The notes under the pieces were generated by a model. That model had not been told where the DNA came from. It did no database searches and saw only the letters and a program-made list of their open reading frames with translations. This document shows, piece after piece, positions 8,041 through 17,409 of a stretch of 64,000 nucleotides of DNA. Numbering within the stretch: position 1 is the stretch's first letter; each line of letters begins with the position of its first letter. This stretch comes from Ostreococcus mediterraneus (lineage: Eukaryota > Chlorophyta > Mamiellophyceae > Mamiellales > Bathycoccaceae): the NCBI GenBank assembly GCA_012295225.1, contig WMKK01000004.1, forward strand, positions 485,669-549,668. Reading direction: 5' to 3'. The position numbers and the translations under genes were made by a program.

Positions 8041-10332
8041 CTACTCTACGTCGAGGCGCGAGTCGAACGCCGTCAAGTACCGTCGCGTGAGCTCGCGTAC
8101 GGCGCTATTGAAATCATCATCACTGCCGCGACGGAGCATTAATCTTTTCATGTGCGCTGGGAGTGAATTTCTGGAGTTTGGTCCACTTGCGGCGAGCTTA
8201 TCGGCGATGACGTGCGCGGCCTTGGCGTACAAGTCGAATGTACGTTGCCGAGACGCGCGCACGATTTCATAGGCTTTTACGAGCCTTTCGTGAGACGCGT
8301 TGGAAAGTTCGCACGTCTCGATTGACGCACACTTGAGTTTGTTCAACCAGTCTCGCACGAGGCGAAGAGTCTTGATTTCCATAGCATGCTTGATAGCGAC
8401 AAAAGCTGGCGAGCTCTGTTTTGTTTGCTCGATCATTTCGTTGTCTACTTCGCCAAACGTCAACATCCTGATCTTTTCAAGCTCATCATCGTTGAGTTCT
8501 AGTGGCTCATTTTTGACGTCTGTGTCATTTCTACGAGCCTTCTGAATGGATATTGTCGCTATGCAACTCACTTCTTTGTCTTGCTTTGTCCGCAACGCGT
8601 TGCGCACGCGTGCGCTCGCTTGATATACACAAGGTCGAACGCACTCGACCATTCTCGACAGCGCATCAAGTGCGTTGTTCGCGTGTGAAAATCTAATTGA
8701 CATTTCTCGGCGAGCGTCGATGACATCGGTAGGGATATTTCGAAACCATCGCACAAGATCATCCAAATCGACGTAAAAAACGTCATGATTCTCTCTGCTA
8801 GTCTCAGCATCGGCGTTCTTTGCACAATATCCGTAACGTAAGAACAAATCAATGTTATTCTGCGGCAAGTTGCACGACATGTGCATGAAATCGCCCTTGT
8901 GACAATCTGCGAGGGCTCGCACAATCACTTGACCTTGCCCAGATACTCCGTTTGAAACGGTGCACTCAACGTTTGGCGCAACCTTGTAGTTTGCAAAATC
9001 CAAATAGGGCGCCAGAAACGCACCAACAAACTCTTTTCGTCGAACCATATCTCGCCAAATATCGCCTGAAGGCGTGTTTGGTGATCGAAATCCGCGCGTC
9101 ATGACGACGGCGTAGCCCCAACAAAATTCTTCGCGAGTCATGTGTGTGCTCTTAAACGTAAAGCGGTTACCTGACGCCTCCGGTTTAAAATCGACTTTGC
9201 TAACAATATGACGGTACGTGAGTTCTATCTTTTGCTCCATGCGCCGGCGTTCAGCAATCATAAATCGCAAATTAGAATCCGAATGCCGTCTGCGGGAATG
9301 CGCCTTTTCGCAGTTGACAAAGCCAAGCATTTGAACAAACTGTTTCACCGGAATTATCATTGGAATGTCTTTTCTGAAATCCTCAAGCGTTGGAAGTTTA
9401 CTGATGTAGTCAAACCACTTCGATTGTTTTCCTTTGCGTCGCTCGAGCACCATAAAGCAACTCAAAACGATTTCATCCAGCGGTAAATGCAACGTTCTAA
9501 ACCTTGACGTCGGATTTGGCACGTACCCTTCGCCTTCACAATCCTCGTCAGTCACCCAAGGTGCGTGATACCACAACATTTCTTCTCTTCTCCATATTCT
9601 CAACAGTTCGCGCGGCACAAACGCTCGTATAGATGCCGAAGTTTGCGTACTTAACCAGTACTTCACCAACGCGGACAGCTCGTGCTCCCTCGCGCACGTC
9701 TGCGCTGTAATCAATTGCGACGGTCCTGTGAGTTCCATGAACACGCTCCCTTTCGAAACATATTCAGTCACTTTCAAACCTCGCCCACACTTCACCTTAC
9801 ACTTCGCCAAGCACTCCACATCGCACACTTTTCCGTCTCCGCCTTCGACGCGCGCTTTTTTCCTCGCCCCTCCATCGAATCCTTCCGACTCCACCGACGA
9901 CTCATTCACCCCCTCGCCCATCGCCTCATCGCGTAAGACCACCGACCAACTCTCCTCGTCCACCATCGTATACATTTTAGGCATCTCAAACGCATCCTCG
10001 ACGTACTGTTCCGCGATGGCGTCCCGAATCGCCCGTTTCGCCAACCGACGCCTCGCCTCGCGTCGGAGCGCCCTCACGCGCCGCACCATCGCATCGCACG
10101 ACGTCGACGTCGACACCCACGCCGCGCGCGTCGCGCTTCGCGCGTTCACCCGCGCGCTGTCGCGCGCGAACGCGCGCGATGCGTCGTCGTCGGCGTCGCG
10201 CGCGGCAGCGCGCGTCTCCGCGTCTCCTCCAGTGTCTCCGTCGCTCGAGTTGTTTCGCGCGTCGTCGCTCGCGTCGCGGTGCGCTCGAGCGAAGAGCGCG
10301 CGGGCGAAACACAACGCGCGACGCATCGCCAT
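8041..10332 (-). CDS. SET-domain lysine methyltransferase (SETD3/LSMT type)
   Basis: Predicted 763 residues from an ATG. The first 170 residues are basic and low complexity. A split SET domain follows: CGRGLKVTEYVSKGSVFMEL at the beginning, a long helical insert with CFMVLERRKGKQSKW, and the SET core FLAPYLDFANYKVAPN, which matches the LVPxADxxNH-type active-site block of Rubisco LSMT and SETD3 relatives. Next comes the GDFMHMSC...LFLRYGY segment typical of this class, then a helical C-terminal substrate-binding-like domain. Members methylate lysine or histidine on non-histone proteins such as Rubisco, aldolase or actin; the substrate here is unknown. The canonical NH pair is replaced by NY, so activity is worth checking. 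Confidence 0.75.
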   Translation of the reverse strand: MAMRRALCFARALFARAHRDASDDARNNSSDGDTGGDAETRAAARDADDDASRAFARDSARVNARSATRAAWVSTSTSCDAMVRRVRALRREARRRLAKRAIRDAIAEQYVEDAFEMPKMYTMVDEESWSVVLRDEAMGEGVNESSVESEGFDGGARKKARVEGGDGKVCDVECLAKCKVKCGRGLKVTEYVSKGSVFMELTGPSQLITAQTCAREHELSALVKYWLSTQTSASIRAFVPRELLRIWRREEMLWYHAPWVTDEDCEGEGYVPNPTSRFRTLHLPLDEIVLSCFMVLERRKGKQSKWFDYISKLPTLEDFRKDIPMIIPVKQFVQMLGFVNCEKAHSRRRHSDSNLRFMIAERRRMEQKIELTYRHIVSKVDFKPEASGNRFTFKSTHMTREEFCWGYAVVMTRGFRSPNTPSGDIWRDMVRRKEFVGAFLAPYLDFANYKVAPNVECTVSNGVSGQGQVIVRALADCHKGDFMHMSCNLPQNNIDLFLRYGYCAKNADAETSRENHDVFYVDLDDLVRWFRNIPTDVIDARREMSIRFSHANNALDALSRMVECVRPCVYQASARVRNALRTKQDKEVSCIATISIQKARRNDTDVKNEPLELNDDELEKIRMLTFGEVDNEMIEQTKQSSPAFVAIKHAMEIKTLRLVRDWLNKLKCASIETCELSNASHERLVKAYEIVRASRQRTFDLYAKAAHVIADKLAASGPNSRNSLPAHMKRLMLRRGSDDDFNSAVRELTRRYLTAFDSRLDVE

Positions 10333-10339
10333 CGCTCGA

Positions 10340-10378
<39 letters not shown>

Positions 10379-10660
10379 ACGCTCGACGAACGCGCGCGCG
10401 CGTGTGACGCGAACCGACCACAAAACGCGTCGTTCTCGCCCCGAATTCCGTGACATATACATAGCGCACTCGACCATGTATATATGTACCTATAGTCCGA
10501 GAATGTGTATATTTAGCGCATTATAAACTTCCGACGTATGTATTCCGGGATATATATTTCATACTGTATGGTAATTGTAATCCATTTATCATTTTCATTT
10601 TGTCTAGGGTTTGGGTATGTGTCTATAAATATTCGAGATGGGGCTGTGTCACGGTACAGT
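10333..10660. promoter_or_regulatory. AT-rich divergent promoter region
   Basis: About 330 bp between divergent starts. From about 10450 onwards it is far more AT-rich than its surroundings, with several tatata stretches. A TATA-box match, tataaat, lies at 10624-10630, about 35 bp before the NudC-type gene ATG at 10661. That would imply a 5' UTR of only a few nucleotides on the plus strand. Confidence 0.5.
10342..10377. repeat. Six tandem gtcggc hexamers
   Basis: A perfect 6 x 6 bp array (gtcggc) lies just upstream of the SET-gene start codon on the minus strand. It is probably in its 5' UTR or proximal promoter. It may simply be replication slippage in GC-rich DNA. Confidence 0.8.
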
Positions 10661-12400
10661 ATGACGTGCGCGGCGCGCGCGTGGCCGTTGCGCGCCAGTG
10701 CGCGACGGTTCGCGCCCATGGCGACGACGCTGGCGTCGCCCGCGCGCGCGCGCCTCGCGACTAAGAGCGCGAACGTCTCGCCTCGCGCCTCGCGTCGGCG
10801 GCGGTGCGCCGCAGCGCGCGAGGCGGGCCCGTTCGACGGCGAAGCGCCGAGGTACGATGCCGTGCGCTTGGACACCAATGGTGACTTCATGCGCGCGCTC
10901 GACGCCGCGCGCGTGCGTGAGATCGCGGTAGACGCGCGCGGGAGCGTGATTGTGTGTTTCACCCAGCGTGGGCACGTGCGGACGGTGGGTACGGCGCGGG
11001 GTGATGGTGAGAGGGCGGATGAAGATGTTGAGGACGCGGCGTCGCGCGCGCCGGCGGTCGTGGATACGACGACGTTCGCGCGCGCGTGTGCGAATGCGGG
11101 CGTTGATTTTGATATTGCGCGCGATGCGACGTATATTGGGCGCGATCTCACGCGCGATGGGCGCGCGGTGTTTGCGATTCGAGCGCCAAACGCGGAGATG
11201 GATGCGGCGTTTGTCGCGGCGCTCGACGCCCCAGACGCGGATTCGCGCGCGGTGAAAGCCGCGACAGCCAAGGATTTAGGAATGGCGGATGCGGCGTTGA
11301 TTGCAAATGCGTCGTCGCTGGTGAATTGGCGGAGTAAGGTGAAGTTTTGTCGCGAATGCGGGTCAGGGGTGACGTGGACGCGCGGCGGTCGCGTGGCAAA
11401 ATGCGTCGAGTGCGGCGCGAGAACGCGTCCGGATCTCACGCCCGCGTGCTTGAGTTTGATCACGTGCGGGAATTACGTGTTGCTCGGACGCAACGCAAAG
11501 TGGCCGCAAGGGTTTTACTCCTTGCTCGCGGGGTTCGTGGAGCCTTCGGAGACGCTCGAGCGCTGCGTCGCGCGCGAGGCGTTTGAAGAGGCGTCGATTG
11601 AGCTCACGCCGTCGAGCATTGAGTACGTCGCGAGCCAACCGTGGCCGTTTCCGAACCAAATCATGCTTGGATTTCGCGCAGCCGTCGAGCCGGTGAAGCT
11701 TGGTCCGTTGAAGATGCCTCCAGCACCGAAACTTAGAGACGACGAATTATCCGACGCCCGTTGGTTCCACGTCGATTACTTAGCGTCGCGTTTGGCGCCC
11801 GAGCGCGCCTTTGCCGATCCGCGCGACGGCGCGATGGAGGAGATTCCATTTGGAGAAATCGCACTCCCGGGCGAGCACGCGCTGGCGCGAAAACTCGTAC
11901 AGGGATGGCTGGATGAAAAATTGTCCTCGAGACGTCGGCGATGCGACGACAGACTCGTCACCACCGTCGTCGAAGGAAGCTTTTTCACCGAGTGTGAACT
12001 TTCCAGCGGCGACGATAGCGAGGAAAACGGTGGAGGTTCGGCAAATTTCGTCGAAGACGAGCAGACTGGGGAATACCATTCCCTCAACTTTGTCATGGTG
12101 GAGGTTTTATTAGCTCAAGAAGGCCAGGCGCCGGTGGTGATTCGCGCGGCGCCCGTGGACACAGCGGTGATTCACAAGCAAGTCGTCGCCGAAGTCGAGC
12201 GCGTGGGCGAAGGTGCGCGCGCGATCGCGTACGTTCGCGCTACTGGTAAGATTAAGTGCAAGAAAGAATCCAGTGGCGCACAAAGCATTTACATTAAAAT
12301 GTTTAGCGAAGCGAGCGACGACGGCTTTGACGCTCGCGCGATTACCATCGCCATGCTTCAAAAAGCGTGCCCTTTCCACGAGTTTCACTTTTCACAATAG
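10661..12400 (+). CDS. NudC-type NADH pyrophosphatase with Janus/PHPT1-like C-terminus
   Basis: Predicted 579 residues from the ATG at 10661; an in-frame ATG at 10538 would add an unlikely AT-rich leader. Order: an organelle transit-like leader, an N-terminal NudC domain, a zinc ribbon (Cys230, Cys233 and a second CVEC pair), then a Nudix box at about residues 291-313 (GFVEPSE...REAFEEASIEL). NudC enzymes cleave NADH and NAD-capped RNA. After the Nudix domain come about 100 extra residues (about 474-579, from SLNFVMVEV to EFHFSQ). Their strand/helix pattern and single His (VIHKQVV) resemble the Janus/PHPT1 phosphohistidine phosphatase fold. The zinc-ribbon and Nudix calls are secure; the C-terminal domain is inference. 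Confidence 0.85.
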   Translation: MTCAARAWPLRASARRFAPMATTLASPARARLATKSANVSPRASRRRRCAAAREAGPFDGEAPRYDAVRLDTNGDFMRALDAARVREIAVDARGSVIVCFTQRGHVRTVGTARGDGERADEDVEDAASRAPAVVDTTTFARACANAGVDFDIARDATYIGRDLTRDGRAVFAIRAPNAEMDAAFVAALDAPDADSRAVKAATAKDLGMADAALIANASSLVNWRSKVKFCRECGSGVTWTRGGRVAKCVECGARTRPDLTPACLSLITCGNYVLLGRNAKWPQGFYSLLAGFVEPSETLERCVAREAFEEASIELTPSSIEYVASQPWPFPNQIMLGFRAAVEPVKLGPLKMPPAPKLRDDELSDARWFHVDYLASRLAPERAFADPRDGAMEEIPFGEIALPGEHALARKLVQGWLDEKLSSRRRRCDDRLVTTVVEGSFFTECELSSGDDSEENGGGSANFVEDEQTGEYHSLNFVMVEVLLAQEGQAPVVIRAAPVDTAVIHKQVVAEVERVGEGARAIAYVRATGKIKCKKESSGAQSIYIKMFSEASDDGFDARAITIAMLQKACPFHEFHFSQ

Positions 12401-12450
12401 CGACGACGGACGTCAGATTATTATACTTTCACTTACTACTGCTATATACA

Positions 12451-13131
12451 TCACACCGCCGACGCGACGCCGCTCGAACCGCCGCCGCTCGAACCGCCGC
12501 CGTACACCGCGCTCCACGCCGCGCCCACGCCTCGAGCGCACGCCCCTAACGCCGGCCCACCCAGCGACATCGCCACACTCACCACTGCTCGCGCCCCTTG
12601 CGCACCGTACGGGAAATACGTCACCTGATAATACACCACCGCCACCGTCTGCGCGATGCTCCAAAACAACGTCCCGAGGTACGAATGCGTCACCAACGCC
12701 GCACGCAACGTCATCAACATCGCAAATCCCATCGCCACGCTCGCCCCTAATCGCCCTTCGCTCGTCATGTGCGCCAGCTGTGCGTGCGCCCCGCGCAACG
12801 CGCCCGTGGCGGCGATCGAACACGCGCCGCCTGCGGATAAACACAAGCCAAATTTCGCTGGCGCCAACGCCATCGTCGGCGCGCCAACAGCCAACGCCAA
12901 TGCGTACATCACCACCGACGTCGCCATCAGCGCCACGAACCACGCCACGCGCTCGCGTGACATGTGTGACATCATCGTTGACGTCGAATGCATCGCGCTC
13001 TGCGCCGATCGCGTCAGCGTCGACGTCGATGTCGTGGCGAATGTGCTGAGCGAATCGAATGCCGAGCTCACGCTGTCGCGCGCCCAATCGTACGTTTCTT
13101 GCGCGTTCTCATCCTTCGCGGTGCGTGACAT
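12451..13131 (-). CDS. SFT2-like vesicle transport membrane protein
   Basis: Predicted 226 residues from the ATG at 13129-13131; the frame extends upstream without another convincing start. After an acidic/Ser-rich head of about 55 residues there are four hydrophobic segments with short loops, ending in a glycine/serine-rich tail. The arrangement (WFVALMATSVVMYALAL, then FGLCLSAGGACSIAATGAL, then LGASVAMGFAMLMTLRAAL, then LGTLFWSIAQTVAVVYYQ) fits Got1/Sft2 proteins, which act in endosome-to-Golgi vesicle fusion. Its start lies only about 98 bp from the start of VPS51, another factor in the same retrograde pathway. A shared divergent promoter region is therefore plausible. Confidence 0.7.
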   Translation of the reverse strand: MSRTAKDENAQETYDWARDSVSSAFDSLSTFATTSTSTLTRSAQSAMHSTSTMMSHMSRERVAWFVALMATSVVMYALALAVGAPTMALAPAKFGLCLSAGGACSIAATGALRGAHAQLAHMTSEGRLGASVAMGFAMLMTLRAALVTHSYLGTLFWSIAQTVAVVYYQVTYFPYGAQGARAVVSVAMSLGGPALGACARGVGAAWSAVYGGGSSGGGSSGVASAV

Positions 13132-13229
13132 GACGGCGAGTGCGTGTGCGCGCGTACGTGCGATGGGAATCGCGCCGCGCCCTGACGCGAGTCGTCGCGG
13201 CGCGTAATGAGGATTGGTGGCGTCAATCC

Positions 13230-15746
13230 ATGGCGCTTCACGAACGCCGACACACACGCGTCAAGGCGCTGTTATCGTCGTATTACGACGACGACGACGG
13301 CGCGGACGCATCGGACGATCATGATGGACAATCTCGCACGCGCAGCGACGGCTCGGCGCGGGGACAGGGCGACGAAAACGCGCATTCTGATGACGAATCG
13401 AGGATTGATTTGAATGCGAAAACATTCAATGCGACGACGTACACGCGCCGTATCACGCAAACCCTGGGCGCGGAAGACGCACAAGCGCATTACGTGGCGT
13501 TGGTGAAAGATTTACGGTCGATTGAAAGCGCGTCGCAGATGCTAGTGTATGATAACTATGCGAGATGTGCTCGAGCGGCGTCGGCGGCGTCGGCGCTCGG
13601 AGACGCGACGTCGCGCGCGGAAGCGCAATGTAGCGTATTAAAAGACACCGTTTCGCGCGCCAGTGAGCGTTCACGGACGACGTATCGCGCTTTGAGCGAT
13701 CGTCGTGAGGTTGTGGAGCAATTGCGCGGCGTGAGAGGGTTGATTCGAGGCATGAGTGAGGCGTTGCGGGTCGCCGACGCGTTGTCGGCGTTGTCGAGCG
13801 ACGACGCCGGGACGAGCGATTGTACCGACACCGCGCGAAGTGAACGCGCGAGAGAGGTGATTATGAGATATGTGGAATCACGTGCGGTGATTGACGCGCT
13901 TGGGGGCGATGATTCGACGTCAGATGCGTTTGTTGAAGCGAAGCGTAGGTGCGACGCCCTCGCGGCGAGCGTCGCGGAGCGGTTAAAGGCGCGGGCGAGG
14001 GCGAACGCGATTGGCGATGGCGATGGCGATGGCGCCGAGTATGACGCGTATGGATTGACAGATGATGCGTGTTTGGAGCTTTTGGGAGCACTCAATGTGT
14101 CGCAGGATGAGTTGATTGATGATTTCTTGGCGTCGCGAGCGGCGCGACTGCGAGCGACGTTGACAAAGACCGTCGACGCGTCAGATGGCGGTGCGTCAAC
14201 TTCGCAAGCGGTGCCGACGCTTGACATGAAAGCATACATCTCATCGCTAAATCAATCGTTTTTAGGCGAATTCCACGCCGCGACAGAGGCGTTTGGAAAA
14301 CTATTCGCCAAGGACGCGTCGTCGCGCCCGGCGTTGGTTAAATTTACCAAGGACATCTTTGCCGAGTACTTTGACGTCATTCGCGACGTGTTCGCGCCGC
14401 TCATCGATGACAAGACGATATCAGCCGGGTCTTTGCTCAACCCAAAACAGCTCATGTGTGCCATGGGTACCATGGCGGCAGATTTATCGAGCATTCATCG
14501 AGCGATTCCCGAGGCGGCGTTGGGAGACCGCGCCGTCGAAGCCATCGAACGCGCGGTGCGGAGCCGAGTCAACGCCGCGTTCGTGTGTCTCGAGCGCGAT
14601 GTCGTGCGCGGATTAGATGGCGCACTCGAAGCCTCTGGATCAGTATCGTCCTCGTCGTCCTCCAAATCACTGCTTCAGTGCTTTGTCGCGGTGTCGGACA
14701 CGTTTCTTACGAGCGCGCGCTCGGCGCTCGCCGACGTCGAAGCGTTGATGGATGAGCGACCAATCTTGCTCTCGACCTGGCGCGAAGAGTTTGCGTGCAT
14801 GGTGCAAGGAAATTTCACAAATCTCATCCACGCATTGGTGGCGCGACTTATCGTTGGTGTGTCGGCGAACCCGACGCCGGCGCCGAATCCTGCGCCGCTG
14901 TCGACTCCGCTCGGCGACGCCGTCAAGGCGTTGACGTCTGGTCAATCGTCGTCGTCGACGGTGACTGTGGCGCCACCGCCGCCGAGTTTCATGCTCGTGT
15001 GTGCGCGTTTAAGTTCCTTCTTGGAGACATCCGCAGTGCCTCACATTGCGAGCGCACTCACAAAGATGTTTCCGGCATCCGCGGCGACTGGTGGCGGATT
15101 CGACGTCGCGAGCGCTCGCGAAATGTGCGCGTCCACCGCGAGCGTGTTACTCTCGGCGTACGTCGAGCAACGCGCGCAACGATTAGGATTCATGATTCGC
15201 AAGTCACTCACAGCTGTGGATTGGAGCGCAATGCGCGAACCGCGCGAAGTGCGGCCGCTCGCGGATTTCATCGCCGAAGATTTAGACGCCGTCGAGCTCG
15301 AATGCGCGCAAATTTTAGACGTCGGGGAAATCGCCGGCGACGACGTGGACGTCGGCGTCGACGCGACTCAAACAAGTGACGATGGGTGTTTCACGCGCGT
15401 GCGTGCGACACAATCATCCGTTATATGCGCCATCATGAAGCGCGTCGTAAAATCCTACGCCGAGTGCGCGCGATGCCAAATTTTTCAAACAAAGTTTGCA
15501 TTTCAACAAGTCGCGCTCGACGCCCAGTACTTGGCCGAGCGCGTGCTCTTCCGATTCCTCCCGAGCGGACAATTCGCCGTGGATGTCGACGAGCGGCGCG
15601 CGATTGAAGCGCTATTGACAGAATTGAAAGACACCATCCGCGTGCGCGCGCTCGACCCGACGCCGATGGATAAAGCCATCGTGAATAGAATCATCGCCGG
15701 CGCCGGAGGCGGATGGGCGACGTCATCCGGTAGTCGTAAAGAATAG
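13230..15746 (+). CDS. VPS51: Vps51, GARP/EARP tethering complex subunit
   Basis: Predicted 838 residues from the ATG at 13230. The N-terminal region has the Vps51 hallmark: a FNATTYTRRI...HYVALVKDLRSIESASQMLVYDNYAR segment, matching the conserved helix that sets up the coiled-coil bundle. Long helical repeats without other domains follow, and the length is near the family norm. Vps51 links Vps52-54 into the tether for endosome-derived vesicles at the trans-Golgi. Polar serine and acidic tracts (for example SSSSSS near residues 470-480) interrupt the helices. It is divergent from the SFT2-like gene and convergent with the Cys-rich gene, whose stop lies about 20 bp after the VPS51 stop. Confidence 0.82.
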   Translation: MALHERRHTRVKALLSSYYDDDDGADASDDHDGQSRTRSDGSARGQGDENAHSDDESRIDLNAKTFNATTYTRRITQTLGAEDAQAHYVALVKDLRSIESASQMLVYDNYARCARAASAASALGDATSRAEAQCSVLKDTVSRASERSRTTYRALSDRREVVEQLRGVRGLIRGMSEALRVADALSALSSDDAGTSDCTDTARSERAREVIMRYVESRAVIDALGGDDSTSDAFVEAKRRCDALAASVAERLKARARANAIGDGDGDGAEYDAYGLTDDACLELLGALNVSQDELIDDFLASRAARLRATLTKTVDASDGGASTSQAVPTLDMKAYISSLNQSFLGEFHAATEAFGKLFAKDASSRPALVKFTKDIFAEYFDVIRDVFAPLIDDKTISAGSLLNPKQLMCAMGTMAADLSSIHRAIPEAALGDRAVEAIERAVRSRVNAAFVCLERDVVRGLDGALEASGSVSSSSSSKSLLQCFVAVSDTFLTSARSALADVEALMDERPILLSTWREEFACMVQGNFTNLIHALVARLIVGVSANPTPAPNPAPLSTPLGDAVKALTSGQSSSSTVTVAPPPPSFMLVCARLSSFLETSAVPHIASALTKMFPASAATGGGFDVASAREMCASTASVLLSAYVEQRAQRLGFMIRKSLTAVDWSAMREPREVRPLADFIAEDLDAVELECAQILDVGEIAGDDVDVGVDATQTSDDGCFTRVRATQSSVICAIMKRVVKSYAECARCQIFQTKFAFQQVALDAQYLAERVLFRFLPSGQFAVDVDERRAIEALLTELKDTIRVRALDPTPMDKAIVNRIIAGAGGGWATSSGSRKE

Positions 15747-15768
15747 TCAAAGTCAATACAGCGTTTCA

Positions 15769-16623
15769 TCATGGTTCATCCTCGTCGTCATCATCCTCGT
15801 ATGCATCGCGATCGACGTACGCTACGAACGATTGTCGCCGCGGTCGACTCGAACGCGCCGTCGGCCGCGCGACGGTCGCGGAACACCACGATCCTCCCGC
15901 GTTCGTCCTCGCGAGCGACGCCCAACCGGGACGACGTCGCGAACGAAACAACAAACACGTCCCAGATTCGTACGGCGCCACGAGCGCATCGAGCCCACAC
16001 CCAGCACCAATCGTCGCATCGCAAAACGATACCGCATCGCACGCCATCGCCATCGACGCGTTACGAAGCGCGTTCTGAAACGCGCACGCGTCGACGCAAC
16101 GCTTCACATCCATCGCGAACCGAGCGCCCGCGCGCGCCCACGACGGATGATTCGCGGTCGATGCATCCAGCGGCTCCCACGCCCCGCACGCGGACGACTC
16201 GTGAGCGCTCGCGACGAACACCGCACACCGTCGCAGCGCATCGTTCGTCGCCGCGTCGTCGTCGTCCGTAAACAACCCGTGGACGTCGGAGCATTCAATC
16301 ATTCGCGTGAGCGCTCGCGCGCGCGACGTGAGGTTCGACATCGACGCGAGCGCGTCCAACGCGCACGCCTCGACCACGGGACGCGCCGCGCCGAGCACCG
16401 CGTCGCCGTAAGCGTTGCGCGTGCACGCGTTCGCGCATCGCGCGCACGATCGCCATCGCGAGCCGGCGTCATTCATTGATTTCAATTGATGATTCGAGGC
16501 GCACAACGTCATGACATCATCGGTGCCGACGTCGATGCGCGCGAACGGACACGCCGTGGACGCCGCGAGCGTCGCCATTGATGCAAATGCGACGCACAGC
16601 GCATGCGCGCGCGTCGTCCACAT
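15769..16623 (-). CDS. Cys-rich putative secreted protein
   Basis: Predicted 284 residues from an ATG. A signal peptide is visible (hydrophobic core ALCVAFASMATLAAS, likely cleaved before CPFARID). The body has more than a dozen cysteines, including a CARCANAC cluster, SSACGAW, KRCVDACAF and a late GAGCGLD...GTCLLF. It contains an N-glycosylation-type site (NLT). The end is basic and then acidic (YEDDDDEDEP). I do not recognise the family. The basic C-terminal 60 residues look less protein-like than the rest, so a reading error or an unseen intron near the end is possible. Confidence 0.55.
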   Translation of the reverse strand: MWTTRAHALCVAFASMATLAASTACPFARIDVGTDDVMTLCASNHQLKSMNDAGSRWRSCARCANACTRNAYGDAVLGAARPVVEACALDALASMSNLTSRARALTRMIECSDVHGLFTDDDDAATNDALRRCAVFVASAHESSACGAWEPLDASTANHPSWARAGARFAMDVKRCVDACAFQNALRNASMAMACDAVSFCDATIGAGCGLDALVAPYESGTCLLFRSRRRPGWASLARTNAGGSWCSATVARPTARSSRPRRQSFVAYVDRDAYEDDDDEDEP

Positions 16624-16688
16624 GCCTCGCGTCGCGGTGTGACGTCGAAACGTCGTTGAATATCAACCGTCACTTTTTGACGCATTCC

Positions 16689-17136
16689 ATGCCGATGCGC
16701 ACTGCCGACGCCGACGACGACGCCACGCGCGCGCTGGCGACGCGCCTGGACAAACACACAACCGCGTGCGCGCACTCGACGTCGACGACGACGACGTGCG
16801 CGATCGTCGACGGCACGCGCGCGTGCGAGTACGAACGCATCGTGACGCGCGCGTGCCCGGGACAGGCGCCCGAGATCATCTCTCGCGTCACGCGCGCGAC
16901 GGATGGCGACGGCGGCGCGTTCGGCGACGGCGGCGCGTTCGGCGATGCGACGCGCGCGCTGGGGGCGATGCGCGAGGCGTTCGCACGCACGGATGCGACG
17001 CGCGGGGTGTTTGAGGCGTTCGCGCGCGAGGCGGCTCGCGCGATCGCGTCGACGACGACGTTGAATGATGCCGGCTTGGGGCTGTCCGAACGCGACGTCG
17101 CGCGTCAAGGCGCGCGAGGTGATGGGTGCTTTGATG

Positions 17137-17168
<32 letters not shown>

Positions 17169-17354
17169 GGGGTGATGGGTGACGACGACGTGGGCGCGGC
17201 GTTCGGCGCGCGAGAGGCGTTCGCGGCGCTCGGAGCCGCGGCGCGGTTCGTCGCCGCCGCTGCGGATGCCGCCGCGGACATGCGCGCGGTGGAATCGATG
17301 GCGACGACGTCGGCGGCGGCGGAGGAGGACGAGACGAAGCGCATCGAACGGTAG
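16689..17354 (+). CDS. Unknown protein, Mal d 1-associated-like motif
   Basis: Predicted 221 residues from the ATG at 16689. The N-terminal part has a CEYERIVTRACPGQAPE segment, whose spacing (CE, then R-x-C-x-G, then E) resembles the small plant Mal d 1-associated/Fra a 1-associated protein family. Beyond that the protein is Ala/Asp-rich, with a thrice-repeated GGAFGD-like run and helical Ala-rich stretches. I cannot assign a function. It starts only 65 bp from the Cys-rich gene on the other strand and ends 55 bp before HCAR. The family link is weak. Confidence 0.5.
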
Positions 17355-17409
17355 TGGGGACTGGGGACCGGGACGCGCTCGAGCGCGCGACGTCACAACG
17401 CGACGTCGC

